A stretch of 29,073 nt of DNA from Polytrichum commune (lineage: Eukaryota; Streptophyta; Polytrichopsida; Polytrichales; Polytrichaceae), in assembly GCA_950295325.1 (NCBI GenBank), contig CATNTY010000029.1:1-29073 (forward strand), in the 5' to 3' direction. A program made the translations under genes and the position numbers. Below are positions 10,890-21,539 of this stretch, piece by piece. Each line of letters begins with the position of its first letter. Positions within the stretch are counted from its first letter, which is position 1. The notes under the pieces are model-generated. The model was not told where the DNA came from. It made no database searches and saw only the letters and a list, made by a program, of their open reading frames with translations.

Positions 10890-11340
10890 ACTAATGTTTT
10901 TCTATACATTTAAGGGAACAACTATAGTTAACTAGAAAAACTTAAGACCAAATTAAAAAACAACTATAGTTAACTAGAAAAATTCCCAAGTATTATTATA
11001 TATTGGAAGAAGTTCGCCTCTTGATTTGTTTTAATTAAGTGTCTTTAATATGCTCGGGCCACTGAGGATTACCAATTAACGTTTTTATACGATCACTCAC
11101 AATGTTGGGCTTTGAAACAACCTCCATGTACATCACCAACACAAATAACACACTAGTGACACTACAATACTACAACATAATTATGTGAACATGTTGCACT
11201 CAACTTTAGTTAACTAGATATAACTATAGTTAACTAAATTTTTTGACACACCAAATTTAAAACAACTATAGTCAACTACATTTTATGGTAGGTCAAATTG
11301 CAAATAACTATAGTTACGAAAGGCAACTAGTCAACTAATA
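10890..11340. repeat. AACTATAGTTAACTAG repeat cluster
   Basis: The near-palindromic motif AACTATAGTTAACTAG occurs at about 10919 and 10961, with variants near 11203 (AACTTTAGTTAACTAG), 11222, 11264 and 11307. Two copies share the flank GAAAAA. The cluster lies in the middle of the transposase remnant, between the IYNESG and MAMQKK segments, where the catalytic core should be continuous. Confidence 0.6.
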
Positions 11341-12124
11341 GTTGAATTAGTTGGTTAGTTGTCCAAGCTCTGGAATGGTCGTCTGCCTTGTCTCGCATCA
11401 AGGCATCGGGTTCTAGCATTCCCAATTTTAATATATTTATGGGTAGGTCATTTAAGTGGAATTTCATGATTAGGTACAAGGAGTGGGCTTGTATGGCCAT
11501 GCAAAAAAAATCTTCGATGACGGGAGCACTATACAACAAGTGGATTGAACAGTTACTACTTCACATTGGTAAAATGTATCGCATTTCTAATGAGAGCTAG
11601 TATATACTCATAATGGATGGGCACAACTCCCATGTCACCAAAGATGTTGCCGACACTACCCAAAAAATATGTCTAGATGTCTCAACCATTCCTAGTCACA
11701 CATCCCATGCCATCCAACCTTTGGATGTGAGTATTTTCAAACCATTCAGGATGCATTCAAAAACACCAAGATTTTTCGACCCTTAGGAACAAGGGGAAGG
11801 GAGCTACAAAGGAGGACCTAGCCCAATGGGTGTTGTTGGCCTTGAAAAAGGCCATGACTCTAGAAAACATTAGGAAAGGGTTTTCTGCCACATGTATTTG
11901 GCCTTTGAATTGTTCAACCATGGATGATAAAATGCGGCCAAGTGTAGTGTTTGTTAGTGTTGCAGTTGAGGTTAATAATGTCAATGAGGTCAATGAAGAA
12001 AAAATGTGCGAAGAAATGGTCGAAGAGGTGTTTGGAGAGATGATAATAGATACTCAAGAAGATGGAACTCAATATATGATAGCGTTGAGAATGACGATGA
12101 GGACACAATGCAAGGTGTGAAAAT

Positions 12125-12148
12125 GGGGGTGGGGGTGGGGGGGTGGAG
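12125..12148 (+). other. G-run motif with quadruplex potential
   Basis: Runs of five, five and seven G separated by single T bases, then GG. This pattern can form a G-quadruplex on the plus strand. It lies in the tail of the transposase remnant and may be simple-sequence expansion. Confidence 0.45.
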
Positions 12149-12490
12149 GAGGAATATACCATTGAGGAGTTTAGTACTACAGAAGAGTTGGAAGGGGTTG
12201 ACCCAAATGCAACATAAAGGTTGAGATCAAGTTTGAGACTTTCGCAAACAATGGTTATTCCTCAAGGGAGCAATGACACCCCATTTAGACTATTCTAACC
12301 CTATAATAATGACGAGGGGTAAGTAGCTAGTTGCTCTAGAATACAAGCAAGAGAGACAGAAGAAGGTAGCTCGAGAAAAAGAGGAGAGAAAGGCCAACCT
12401 CAAGATTACAAAAAATCAAAAGGCAAAGAAAAAAGAAAAAAATTTGAGGAGAAGAAGTGGAGGGCTGAGGAATGTGTGGAAGAACATGGA

Positions 12491-13190
12491 GTAATGTGGC
12501 ATGTGTAATGATGCATTGAAGCAAAGGTGAAATTGGACGAGGCAATAAGGGCTAATAGGCCTATTGGCAGGGAGGGCATACTAGGCCTTATGTTGTGGTG
12601 TAGTGCATCCATTGTTAGAGGCCTATGAAGGGAAAAAAAAATCTAGTGAAAAAATATGCATGTTGTGGGAGCCCATTTGGGTGCATTACCCTGGAGCCCC
12701 TTATAGGGAGTGGCTAGCTCTAGGGCCACCACAACCAATTGTGGACATGTAAATCGGGTCAAAACCCATGTGGGCAATGGAACGCCTTACTCCAATGGTC
12801 ATGAACTAGACTATCACCATTTGGCATGCATTAAAAGTAAAACATGCAATTTATTGACAGTAGACGCTACACCTCGCCCTACGAACTTTTAAGGGGGGGG
12901 TCTAGGTTTGGATAAGGGCCGGGGCCCATGACCCGCAACCCCTTAGCCAACCCCTAACAAAATTTCAAATTTTTTAAGCCTAACCGAAAAAAGTTGCCCT
13001 TGCATTCTTGAAGGTTGCTTGTCCACAAAACACATATTGAGTGCACCTCACCTTGAAGGTCCAAAATCCAACATATATGTTTACTTCCACTTAGTAAATA
13101 AAAAATTGACTAGGATTTCATTCCAAAAGAAAATTATTAACAAAGCACATAATTAACTTGGAGGATGCAAATATTAAAAAGTCCTCATGA
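12491..13190. other. Transposon flank and gene-free DNA
   Basis: No gene is recognised. The region includes short homopolymers (a G run near 12892) and sequence that may be the 3' part of the decayed transposon. The open frame at 12710-12892 has no identifiable domain. Confidence 0.35.
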
Positions 13191-13207
13191 ACATTGAGGT
13201 TATAATT

Positions 13208-13901
13208 TTGTGCTTTAGCCTTTGTTGTTTTAAAATTGAACTTAAAATAGTGTGCTGATTTTAGCTAATCAATTTTATAATATTTTGCTTAATGTCTTCT
13301 CCTTTCCCAATTATTCATACATTCAAACTAATTAAATCCAATTACAAGTTATTGAGAGTAATTGAGCGTAATAAAAGCGTAATCAAGCTCAAGGCCTAAA
13401 TTTCTACATGTGTTCATACTCATTCAAACTAATTAAGCCCAGTTCAGTGCAAGTAAGTGCATTAAACCTAATTAAGCGTAATGAAACCTAAGCAAGTGCA
13501 ATTAAGCGCATCAATGCAAGTTTCTCAATTAGATCACAATTAGTTTAAGTATGCAATTTTATATTCAATTAGCTTATTTAGTTAATGCCTTAAATATAGA
13601 TTAGTAGTTTGATTAGTAAGCATAATTTCTGATTTAATTTGGCGTAATTAGGCTAAATTATTATGATTAGTGTGATATAATGCTCAGACTTGCCATATTT
13701 ATCTACATGCATAGTAGGCACCAAATTAGGCTTGGGACTTTCACTTGATTATACTCAATTAATTTTAATTGGGTTTAATTAGTTTGAATGTATGAATACT
13801 TGTGAAAGGAGAAAACATTATTAAAAATATTAAAAATGAATTACCTAAAATCAGCACATTACTTGCAGTTGGATTTTCAAATTAAGAAGGCTAAATCATA
13901 A
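13208..13901. mobile_element. Foldback element with ~150-bp inverted repeats
   Basis: The left arm (about 13208-13355) and right arm (about 13748-13901) are reverse complements at roughly three quarters of positions. Shared landmarks in order are TTTAGCC, TGTGCTGATTTTAG, TCTCCTTTC and TATTCATACATTCAAAC followed by TAATTAAA. The core of about 390 bases is rich in AATTAAGC/AATTAGTT steps and has no reading frame. This is a non-autonomous foldback or MITE-like insertion. Target-site duplications were not resolved. Confidence 0.7.
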
Positions 13902-15080
13902 AAAAATTGAGAATACAACCATGAACAAAAGCACACTACATAACCCTTAAACGTTCAAGCCTTCACATTCCATTTTGGGGCATTTCCTGCACCAACGCTC
14001 GAACTTTCTACTATGTAGAAAAACATACTATGTGACCTGAAAATCCAACCATACAAATGTGAACTAGACTACCATATTATATGTTTTATGTGAAAATTTG
14101 AAGTCAATCGGACCACATTTTCTAGGTCAACTTGTCATATGAACAGGACCTTCATCTTGGGGGGGGGGGTAGCTAGAGAAAACTCTATTTTTTTTTTTAT
14201 TTTTTTTTTTCATGACCATTTCGGTCATGCCACAAAATTAAGAAAGTTGGCAACTTTGTGATTATATGCCATATGGATGACAAATGAGCTGCTCTAAAGA
14301 ATTTGGGTTTGTTTGAGCAAGTTTAGATGAAGTCGGTCATCCTCAAAGTTGGAGGGGCCACATGAGGTCATTTTGGGAGATTTCCCCTTATTCATGGAGC
14401 AAGCATGTGTGCACCAATTTTTTTCCCAAATCCATCCGGTCAAGTTGTGCACAACAACCACCCTGTCCTAAGGGAAAGAAAACCCCGCCCAAACTAGGCA
14501 TCATATGTGAAAGATATTGGCTCCTAAATTTGGCTCCTACAATTGGGCAACACTTGGAACCGCCTCCCAAACAAGCAATGCCAACCTAACAAAAAATCCT
14601 ACATGCTTGGAGTTTGAGGCTTTTATTTGTTATTTTAACCCACATGGTAGTGGACACCACCTTATACAAGTAGATACCTTCCATTCACATAGATCGCCAT
14701 CTAGTGGGTCGCAAACTGCATTGGAATATTAGGTGACGACCCATTTCAGGTTGCATGAGCATTTAAGGGTTAATAATGTTATGCTCTGTATTGAGCACCC
14801 GGGCTGAGTAAATTACACTTCAACACTATCAACATGCAGAAGTTTGTGTAGCTGGGTGCTCCTCAATCACCTCTTCACTAAGAGCACGGGGCAATGGGAG
14901 CTTTACTCCCACATGGCAATAGTGGGAAACTTGGAGTCTGTTCAATTACTTGCATTGGTGGAAGTATAGCTGAGGAGTTTTCAGAGCTGCACTAAACTTA
15001 GAAATTGGATAAGTTTTCGACGAATGTTGATGTTCCAGAAACAAATCACTTGAGATCAACTAAACTGCGGTTGAAGACAC
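13902..15080. other. Gene-free stretch with homopolymers
   Basis: Contains a G run of about 11 bases near 14159 and a long T-rich tract at about 14189-14211. Frames at 14362-14589 and 14517-14732 are Pro-rich but match no family I recognise, and they overlap each other. It may be old transposon sequence. Confidence 0.35.
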
Positions 15081-15082
15081 CC

Positions 15083-15208
15083 ATCAGATTTTCAAAAACC
15101 ACCAAACTAGTTCCCTAACACTCGCATAACTACACTAAATAGGATGTATCAGATTTTCAAAAACCACCAAACTAGTTCCCTAACACTCGCATAACTACAC
15201 TAAATAGG
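15083..15208. repeat. Perfect 61-bp tandem direct repeat
   Basis: Positions 15083-15143 and 15148-15208 are identical over 61 bases, with a 65-base period (linker ATGT). The absence of mismatches implies a recent duplication. The unit ends in ACTACACTAAATAGG, which overlaps the short palindrome family seen at 8306 and 15531. Confidence 0.9.
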
Positions 15209-15217
15209 GTGTTTAGT
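15195..15217. repeat. Near-palindrome, family member 2
   Basis: ACACTAAATA followed by a 3-base loop and TGTTTAGTGT. This is one base away from the perfect palindromes at 8306 and 15531, and it is located at the end of the 61-bp repeat. Confidence 0.5.
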
Positions 15218-15530
15218 GTCGCCAATTCTGATTGCCTTGCTCACTACTAATTGTAAACTGCAGTGTAGTGTCACCAACACTAAATGTTAACCCAACAATA
15301 TTTGTTGTTCCTTGTGAATTTCTTGGGGATTATACATTTACAGTATTGCAATTACTGTCACTTACCAAGTAATCGCGACATCCGGATTTGAAAAATCCAT
15401 GACGATTTTTCATCACAAGTTGCTGACGTGAGAAGGTAGAGTTTTGGCCAACTTATGAACTCGTCCATCATCCATGACAGTATTTGTTCACATATTCATA
15501 AGAGGTGTTATCCAAAAAGTTACCATACTG

Positions 15531-15553
15531 ACACTAAATACCATATTTAGTGT
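15531..15553. repeat. Perfect 10-bp palindrome, family member 3
   Basis: ACACTAAATA, loop CCA, TATTTAGTGT. The arms are identical to those in psbR-2 intron 4 (8306-8328), while the flanks differ. Confidence 0.7.
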
Positions 15554-15559
15554 AGCTTC

Positions 15560-17270
15560 ACGTGGTGAGGCCCCCTCGGAGATCATAAAATTACATGAAT
15601 GGTATATCTTCCGTACTTCAAGAAGTCCTCACATCAAGAGACATTTTGGTTCACTTCAAATCAAACTGTGCAGGAAAAATTCCACCAATGTTCAGTATAT
15701 GTAAATCAAACTAATTATATCAATTTTCTCATCAGAACAACCCTTCTCAAAAGTCGCTTCGATAGTGTTTTTCATATAACATTTTACCCCTCAGGCCTGT
15801 AAAGGTTGACACTAGTCAAATGGCACATTAACATACGACCATGAACGCATTCCATATCAATGCCATCGTATGTAACACCTTGATGCGATGATTCACTCAA
15901 CCTTCTCATAGCGGGATTGAATCTGAGAGCATCGAACAGATGCACTGAAATGTGTCAGAAGCGTAAAAGCATCAGACCACAAATTCTCCTGTGAATGGTC
16001 TTGAGATCTCGATTTATACATACACAGCAGAATTAACCTGAACACTGAGACAACCGAATGCTTCACCTCCCTGTCTGATTATCTTCACAAATTCATCAAT
16101 CTTTGAACTGCACACAACCGGCTAAAAGATTGAGCGGACCTCTGATTTGACAGAAATCAATATACTCGTTTGAGTGTAATGGTCAATTGTAACAGATCTC
16201 TTGCATGCTTTATATGACCCACCCTCCCCTGCCCCAGGCATTCCATATGAATACTAATGTAGCGCAAACATCGAGACACGTACTTTCATTCTCATTTGTC
16301 AAAATCTAGACATAACGTATGTGAGTTTATATCCAACACATTTATGTATTTCAGTCATGTAAGGCAAGGCTTGTATTCAAGCACAGACACCAAAAAGGCA
16401 CGTGTTCCTATGAGATAGAACTATCTGCTCATAATATAGACCCCATTCTCCGTTCAATTGTCAACACAATTAAGAATGCCTATGTAATCACGTAAAGAAA
16501 AAGACAAAGAGACTCTTCACTTTGAACGTTTGTATCTCAACTCCAACTCTGAAACTTGAGCTCACAATCTTCGAGATTCGCAAATGCCAACCGAATGTCA
16601 GATTCTTGTTCCAATCAAGTGATCAAAGATAGTCTGTGGAATTGGAAGTCCCGCAGTAAGGTCACACACCCAAATACCACATAGGAAGGAGCACACTAGA
16701 ATCTGTTCTGCTGAATCTCGCGAAGGATGATATCACTACCAAGAATGGACTGCCCTATCTACTGCGTAACATCTGCTAATGCACATTCCCACGAAACATC
16801 AGACTCTCCCCAGAATGGCACAATCACCGAAGCTTGTAACCTATCAATGCTCACCACCCTAGCTACATAATCCACAACATCCCACATTTCATAGATTCTG
16901 CAATGTGGCCTTGAAAAGCCCACCAATCATACAGCTTCACGGTAACTATAATCCCTAGACTTTTGGAGTCCAAACACTTCACATGCCATGCAGAAACACA
17001 AGATAACACTTTGTATGAAAACAGTCAGGTGTGGATAACCGTCTCTTCATTGAAGTAGGTTGCCCAATATTTTAAATCAATTGAGCCTACTGGACTCTCT
17101 GAAAAGTGTTTCAAACCCCAGCGATTATCGAACAATGGCAGCAAATAACAGAGGTAAGAGGAAAGAATATGAACATAGGAGAAGCTTGTTGCCATGCCAC
17201 TGATGCCAGTTTACAATGTGAAGTTGCTCACAATCTAATCGCCCGCTTGAGCAAGAATTTCGACAAATAT
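15560..17270. other. psaL 3' side, no second gene seen
   Basis: Moderately AT-rich sequence that includes the presumed psaL 3' UTR adjoining 17273. I found no conserved reading frame, splice-linked exon set or RNA gene. The plus-strand frame starting at 17106 runs antisense through psaL and is a shadow of it. Confidence 0.4.
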
Positions 17271-17273
17271 AAC

Positions 17274-17936
17274 CTATTTCACGGGGTAAGGGAGGTTGAC
17301 CACGTAGAGCAAGAAGTACGCCCAGTAGACACCGGACAGCCCACCGAAGAAGAAACCTCCAGCGAAGCTAGCCCATCCCTCAGCCGTCTGCAGCTTGTCG
17401 GCCGTCTTTTGCCTTCCTGTCAACGTAAGGCTGGGTGCCAACGAGGGGGCGCCTTCCTTGAACGAAGCGATTCCGTAGATGGTCAAGCAGATGGTAAGGA
17501 TGGCAACGAGGCCACCGGCGGCAAGGGCACCGGCCTCTCCCCTCACCACGGAGTTCCGCAGAGGTCCAGCTAGAACGAAGGGCCCCACCAGCAAGTAGCC
17601 GTGGGCAAGCCCAATCTCCACTCCCCTCAACAAGGGAGACACGGCGGTGCGGTAAGCGGGCAAGTTGGACAAGTACCATGCGACGAGGGGGCTGCTGGTC
17701 ACGGGAGTCTCGAAGCCTCCGATGAAGGGATCGCCGTTGAGAGGCTCCACAACCTGGTACTTCTCAGCCCTGACGCCCAGGGCCTTGGCCTGCACCGCCT
17801 GCGCGGGGCGGGCAGCTCGCAGGGAGCTCACATTGCCGAGGAACGCCCGGTTGCTGCTGGCTCCGCCGTGGGAGACCTTGGACACTCGCTCCATGGCCAT
17901 GAGGCCTCCCGCGCGGGTCATGGCTGCGGCCGCCAT
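17274..17936 (-). CDS. psaL: Photosystem I reaction centre subunit XI, PsaL
   Basis: PsaL is a thylakoid membrane subunit of photosystem I. In plants it forms part of the PsaH/PsaO side that docks LHCII during state transitions. The gene is a single 220-residue exon, the usual length for plant PsaL precursors. Residues 1 to about 54 are an Ala/Ser/Arg-rich transit peptide. The mature part contains [70 protein letters not shown] and [17 protein letters not shown]. Three membrane spans lie near residues 105-124, 134-157 and 189-214, and the end is LPYPVK. The ATG at 17936 is the first in frame; the next, at residue 6, would also leave a transit peptide. The CDS is much richer in G and C than its flanks. 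No introns or defects are seen. Confidence 0.97.
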   Translation of the reverse strand: MAAAAMTRAGGLMAMERVSKVSHGGASSNRAFLGNVSSLRAARPAQAVQAKALGVRAEKYQVVEPLNGDPFIGGFETPVTSSPLVAWYLSNLPAYRTAVSPLLRGVEIGLAHGYLLVGPFVLAGPLRNSVVRGEAGALAAGGLVAILTICLTIYGIASFKEGAPSLAPSLTLTGRQKTADKLQTAEGWASFAGGFFFGGLSGVYWAYFLLYVVNLPYPVK

Positions 17937-18144
17937 GTCTGATGGATGGATTGCTGGGGGAAACTAGAAATGAGCAATTCGTTGCTGAAGCTTCGATGGT
18001 CTGCTGCAGCTGATGAGATGCCGGTGTCGGAAGAAGTGAGCTAAGATGGGATCGTCCCGTGCGGAGGAGCTACGGGAGCGAGCGCGATCTTCGAACGGAA
18101 GCGCAAGTGTAGCATTCTATCCGGTTGGCTGGCCGTAGGTGCTC

Positions 18145-18166
18145 GATAAGGTGGGAGCCACGTGGC
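18145..18166 (-). promoter_or_regulatory. I-box plus G-box upstream of psaL
   Basis: GATAAG (I-box, written on the plus strand) at 18145-18150 is followed by the perfect palindrome GCCACGTGGC (G-box core CACGTG) at 18157-18166. This lies about 220 bases upstream of the psaL start codon. Paired I-box and G-box elements are well known in light-responsive plant photosynthesis promoters (for example rbcS). Binding by bZIP, bHLH or GATA factors is inferred. Confidence 0.55.
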
Positions 18167-18230
18167 GCACTCGGGTTCCTGGAGGGACATTTCTTCCCGA
18201 TAACTTATTGTAACGAGTACCGATAAAACT

Positions 18231-18250
18231 CCCCCCCCCCCCCCCCCCCC
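18231..18250. repeat. 20-base C homopolymer
   Basis: An unbroken run of 20 C (plus strand) lies about 300 bases upstream of psaL. Its length is likely to vary between individuals and to be error-prone in sequencing. Confidence 0.9.
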
Positions 18251-19560
18251 TTTGAGACGAGAGAGAGTTGGACATTTCTTGAGTAGAGATCTATGCTTAC
18301 ATTCAAGCATATCTTTTTCTTAATACATCCTCTTGTACATAGGCCAAACCATTCTTTTACATATCTATGTACCTTTCAAAATCCGGGAGGGTGGGTGGGA
18401 CCATCCCTCATGGTCATATCATTGCATAGCTATCATTATACATTTATAACTATCTCATCTTGGTATGTATCTAACAAAGTTAAACCGTTGAGCATCGAAC
18501 TACTAAGGTTGTAACCTTTGCACCCTTACATGATGATTTGCATTCCATGTCTAGGATGTACCCAATTAAACTCAAAAAAGGTATTCTTAAACATTTTGAA
18601 ACTAACTTTCAAGGTTTAAAGACTACTCAAAGATGTCTTGTATTCCACATTATTTAGTAGAATATTTGTACATTATACATCCTATTTTTGCAATAAGATG
18701 GTATACAAAACCTAAGAAAGCCGTCAAAGTTGTGAAGGGTCTGCCTCACATGTGTGCATGCCACCAACCAAATCCAAAGAGAGGGTTAGTGACGTAGATG
18801 AGGTGAATAACAGAAGCCAATTGTTATTTATGTCACACAAATAATTACACAAACATTTTGTATCCATGCATACTCAATGGTAGTATCCATCCAATACTAC
18901 CATTGAGTACTCTACCTATTCCTTAGCCATTTTGAAACTTGAGTGTTGGAGATTTGAGGCAGTTTACATGCACGTTCCACAATCCCACTCACTTTACACT
19001 AATCCCCAAAGTTACTTAGGGTAAACTACCAATGCGGGTTAACCTTTGAAAAGGATGCTCTCATGGCCCTTGTCTCTTAATATAGGATTAGGTAAACATC
19101 ATTGTCCGTAGATGCATATTGCTAGATCTATGGTGGATATTTTCTAAATGTACCTTTTCGAGCCCTAAAGTAAATAGTCTTTTGGGGTTATATTTAAAAG
19201 GTTGTGCTAGTTACATATGGCAAAGTAAAAAACAGAGTATAGAGCTGACTAATCTTGTCCTGATTAAACTCTTGTTAAAATAGGATATATAATCACTATC
19301 ATAGAGTTATGTCATGTAGAGTTAATGACAACATACATCCCTTCAGTTAGCAGGGTCTCGATAATCACGTGGTACTTTATCATACATATTTCCCTGTATA
19401 CTGGTGTAGTTTCTTTTTTGTCAGTACTTGTTCAAGTTTGACTATCAAGAATGGTTCAATACTTCCAAGTTATCTGGATTTTTCTCAGCAATCTATTCCT
19501 GTATTGTATATACATATTATTCTGCTTTCATCAGAGATATGTAGTCACTTCTGTTAGTTC
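18251..19560. other. Gene-free AT-rich stretch
   Basis: No gene is recognised. Apart from the hairpin at 18871-18909 I see no structured element. The hydrophobic open frame at 19369-19557 lacks any family resemblance and is probably chance. Confidence 0.4.
18871..18909. repeat. Perfect 16-bp-arm hairpin
   Basis: TACTCAATGGTAGTAT, a 7-base loop (CCATCCA), then the exact reverse complement. There are no mismatches over 16 bases. It could be a young palindromic insertion or a structured RNA element. No T-run follows, so a pol III terminator is not suggested. Confidence 0.8.
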
Positions 19561-19569
19561 ACACAAAGT

Positions 19570-20620
19570 GATATAGGCCTGTCAAGATGTATGGTGTTCA
19601 ACCGGTCAGTGGTATCCCAACGAAGGGGTATATACTCCTTTATGCCGTAATCATAACAATCTCAGTTTACTGCTGTAAACTATACATTCTGCAGTGACTA
19701 CTTACTGTTGGATTGGACTGCATTCCACAGAATATGACACATTTTCAATACTCAGGGTAACAGATCTTCAACACATGCCCATCAATTTATTCGGTATTAG
19801 TATTCTCGAAATCTGTAAACTCGAAAATACTTTTATATGGTTAGATCTCCTCTGATCAGCAAACGAATAAGTAAAGGAAATGAGTTTTCTTCTTAATCAC
19901 TTTTTCCTTTACATTGATATTTCTCAGATGGTCACCGAAAAAGGCTTAGGGTGTAAGTGTCCTCTGTACCGTTAGCAACTCTGTGCAACCAGTATTATCA
20001 TAGTGGGTCCCTGTAATCATATCTCTTATTATATACAACTCCAGCCATATGAGCATTACAAATCTCTTCATATGTTTGAAAGAGATGTATACATGAGTTC
20101 CGTTCTTCACCTAATTTCTCAAATAGTCAATATCCATGTTATGAGATGTAAGTATTTTCGGAATCACTTGATTTGACAAACTGTTTTGTGTAGTTGGCTC
20201 TCTTCTAGCTATCAGACAGATAGGAAGAGGATAAGAATTTCTTCTGAATCACTATTTCCAATAGTTCATCAATTCCTCTCACATGGTTACTGAAAATGCA
20301 CGGATAAGTGTTTTCGATTTTCCTCAATCTTGAGCAACCAGTTTACATGGTTAGTTTACAGAGTATGGTATCAGTAACACCTTTTTTCCTTAGAAGAAGC
20401 ATTGTACACTTTAACGTTCATATAGTCGTTTTAAGAGTACAGATGGATTAACTACTGATATTATTCAATATTACAGTAGTCTCTTTATACACTGTATATT
20501 ATTGGCTACTGAAAAGAAGCAGGGTAATATTTCAAGATATTCCTGCAATTTATTGGTCACTGTTTACACAAGCATGTACTAATATCCCGACTATATTATT
20601 TTTGGAAGTTCTAGTACGGG
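19570..20620. repeat. Degenerate ~350-bp tandem repeats
   Basis: The block at about 19810-20000 and the block at about 20160-20345 can be aligned through shared landmarks: CTGATCAGCAAAC versus CTATCAGACAGA, TTTCTTCTGAATCACT-like runs, GG(T)(C/T)AC(C/T)GAAAA, and a final AGCAACTC...GCAACCAGT versus GAGCAACCAGT. A weaker third block with GGCTACTGAAAAG is at about 20504. Divergence is high and no reading frame is kept. Confidence 0.45.
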
Positions 20621-21425
20621 TATCAATCAGATTGTAGACATATTAGAATATTTTTGTCATGAAGTATAAACTCAATATTCCAGTATTTCGAAGAGAAGTA
20701 TCTTGAAATTTTGCAATGAGTTGGCCACTTCTTCGGAAAGCATATAGCGCTTGTAGAAGAGGTCCTCACCTGTGCCCATGCTCCCCAAACATACATATAG
20801 TAGGTTAGTAAAGCGTACAACAGGTGTTAATGGACCTCTTGTCTTGTTATCGATGTCAACAAGGCTATTCTACTTCTTTAGAAATAGGTAATATTCATTT
20901 TAGTCTACATATATTGTAAAAAAGATTGATATATACATGCGCTTTATCAAGAATTGTGTAGACCAAAGTATTATAGCAAGATATCAGGTACAGTTTATCC
21001 ATCATAGTATAGTCTGTGTAGTCATATATCACCACCTTATACTCGACCTCAGATGAGTGAGTCTTGCTCATCTTGAAGCTGCAGTGATTTCTCCGAACAT
21101 AGACTGTGTTACTTCTGGTTAGGACCAGACTCGTTTCACTGCTATCTTCTAAGCACCACCCATTCACTCTGTGCTTACTGTCTAATGCTGGTTGTAAGCG
21201 TCACAGATTCTACTTCCTACCCTGTTTTGCAGAGTCTCATCTCAGAGACACTTCTTCTTAGCAGAAGCACTTGCAGGCAGAAAGTATCCGAATCCTAGTA
21301 TTGAAAGCAGGGGGTCACACAGACTTGCCCATTCTCGTCGTCTTTTTATATTCTGTTTTTTTCTTTTTTTGTTCACGGGCAGCCCGTAAGGGTATATTTG
21401 GAACCAGATTTCAAGATTTCAAGAT
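20621..21425. other. Gene-free stretch
   Basis: AT-rich DNA with no recognised gene. The open frames near 20623-20820 and 20895-21167 (minus) resemble nothing I know. A short CGGGCAGCCCG palindrome lies near 21377. Confidence 0.35.
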
Positions 21426-21427
21426 GT

Positions 21428-21452
21428 AGAGAGAGAGAGAGAGAGAGAGAGA
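21428..21452. repeat. (GA)n microsatellite
   Basis: About twelve GA units, followed by ACAGAG. Confidence 0.9.
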
Positions 21453-21539
21453 CAGAGTTCCTTTGCTTAAACTACCTTCGTTGACAAGAGTCTCAAGTCC
21501 CAATCACACCAACATTTCCAACCGGTTCCAACTATAAAA

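Larger units (their letters stand above)
10211..12490 (+). pseudogene. Broken pogo/CENP-B-like DDE transposase
   Basis: Remnant of a DDE_1-superfamily (pogo/Tigger/CENP-B-like) transposase. At 10211-10489 there is a Psq-type helix-turn-helix (LEKWQL, IKTVAQIYGISTMSLWDRLLGK). After stops, traces of the second DNA-binding region (IRNPNLTLKLAHSL) lie near 10590-10660. At 10710-10860 IYNESG replaces the usual N-x-DE(T/S)G, so the first catalytic Asp is apparently missing, and DEREW follows. At 11388-11786 ACMAMQKKSSMTG, LIMDGHNSH (second Asp) and PSHTSHAIQPLDVSIFKPF are present, broken by TAG at 11598. A frame change near 11760-11786 leads to NKGKGATKEDLAQW and the final ATCIWPLN block (to about 11930). 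A Lys/Glu-rich tail runs to about 12490. The element is inactive. Terminal repeats were not identified. Confidence 0.85.

Noticed and set aside
17106-17967. Plus-strand frames of 155, 113 and 100 residues
   Set aside because: They are antisense to psaL, which is unambiguous by homology on the minus strand.
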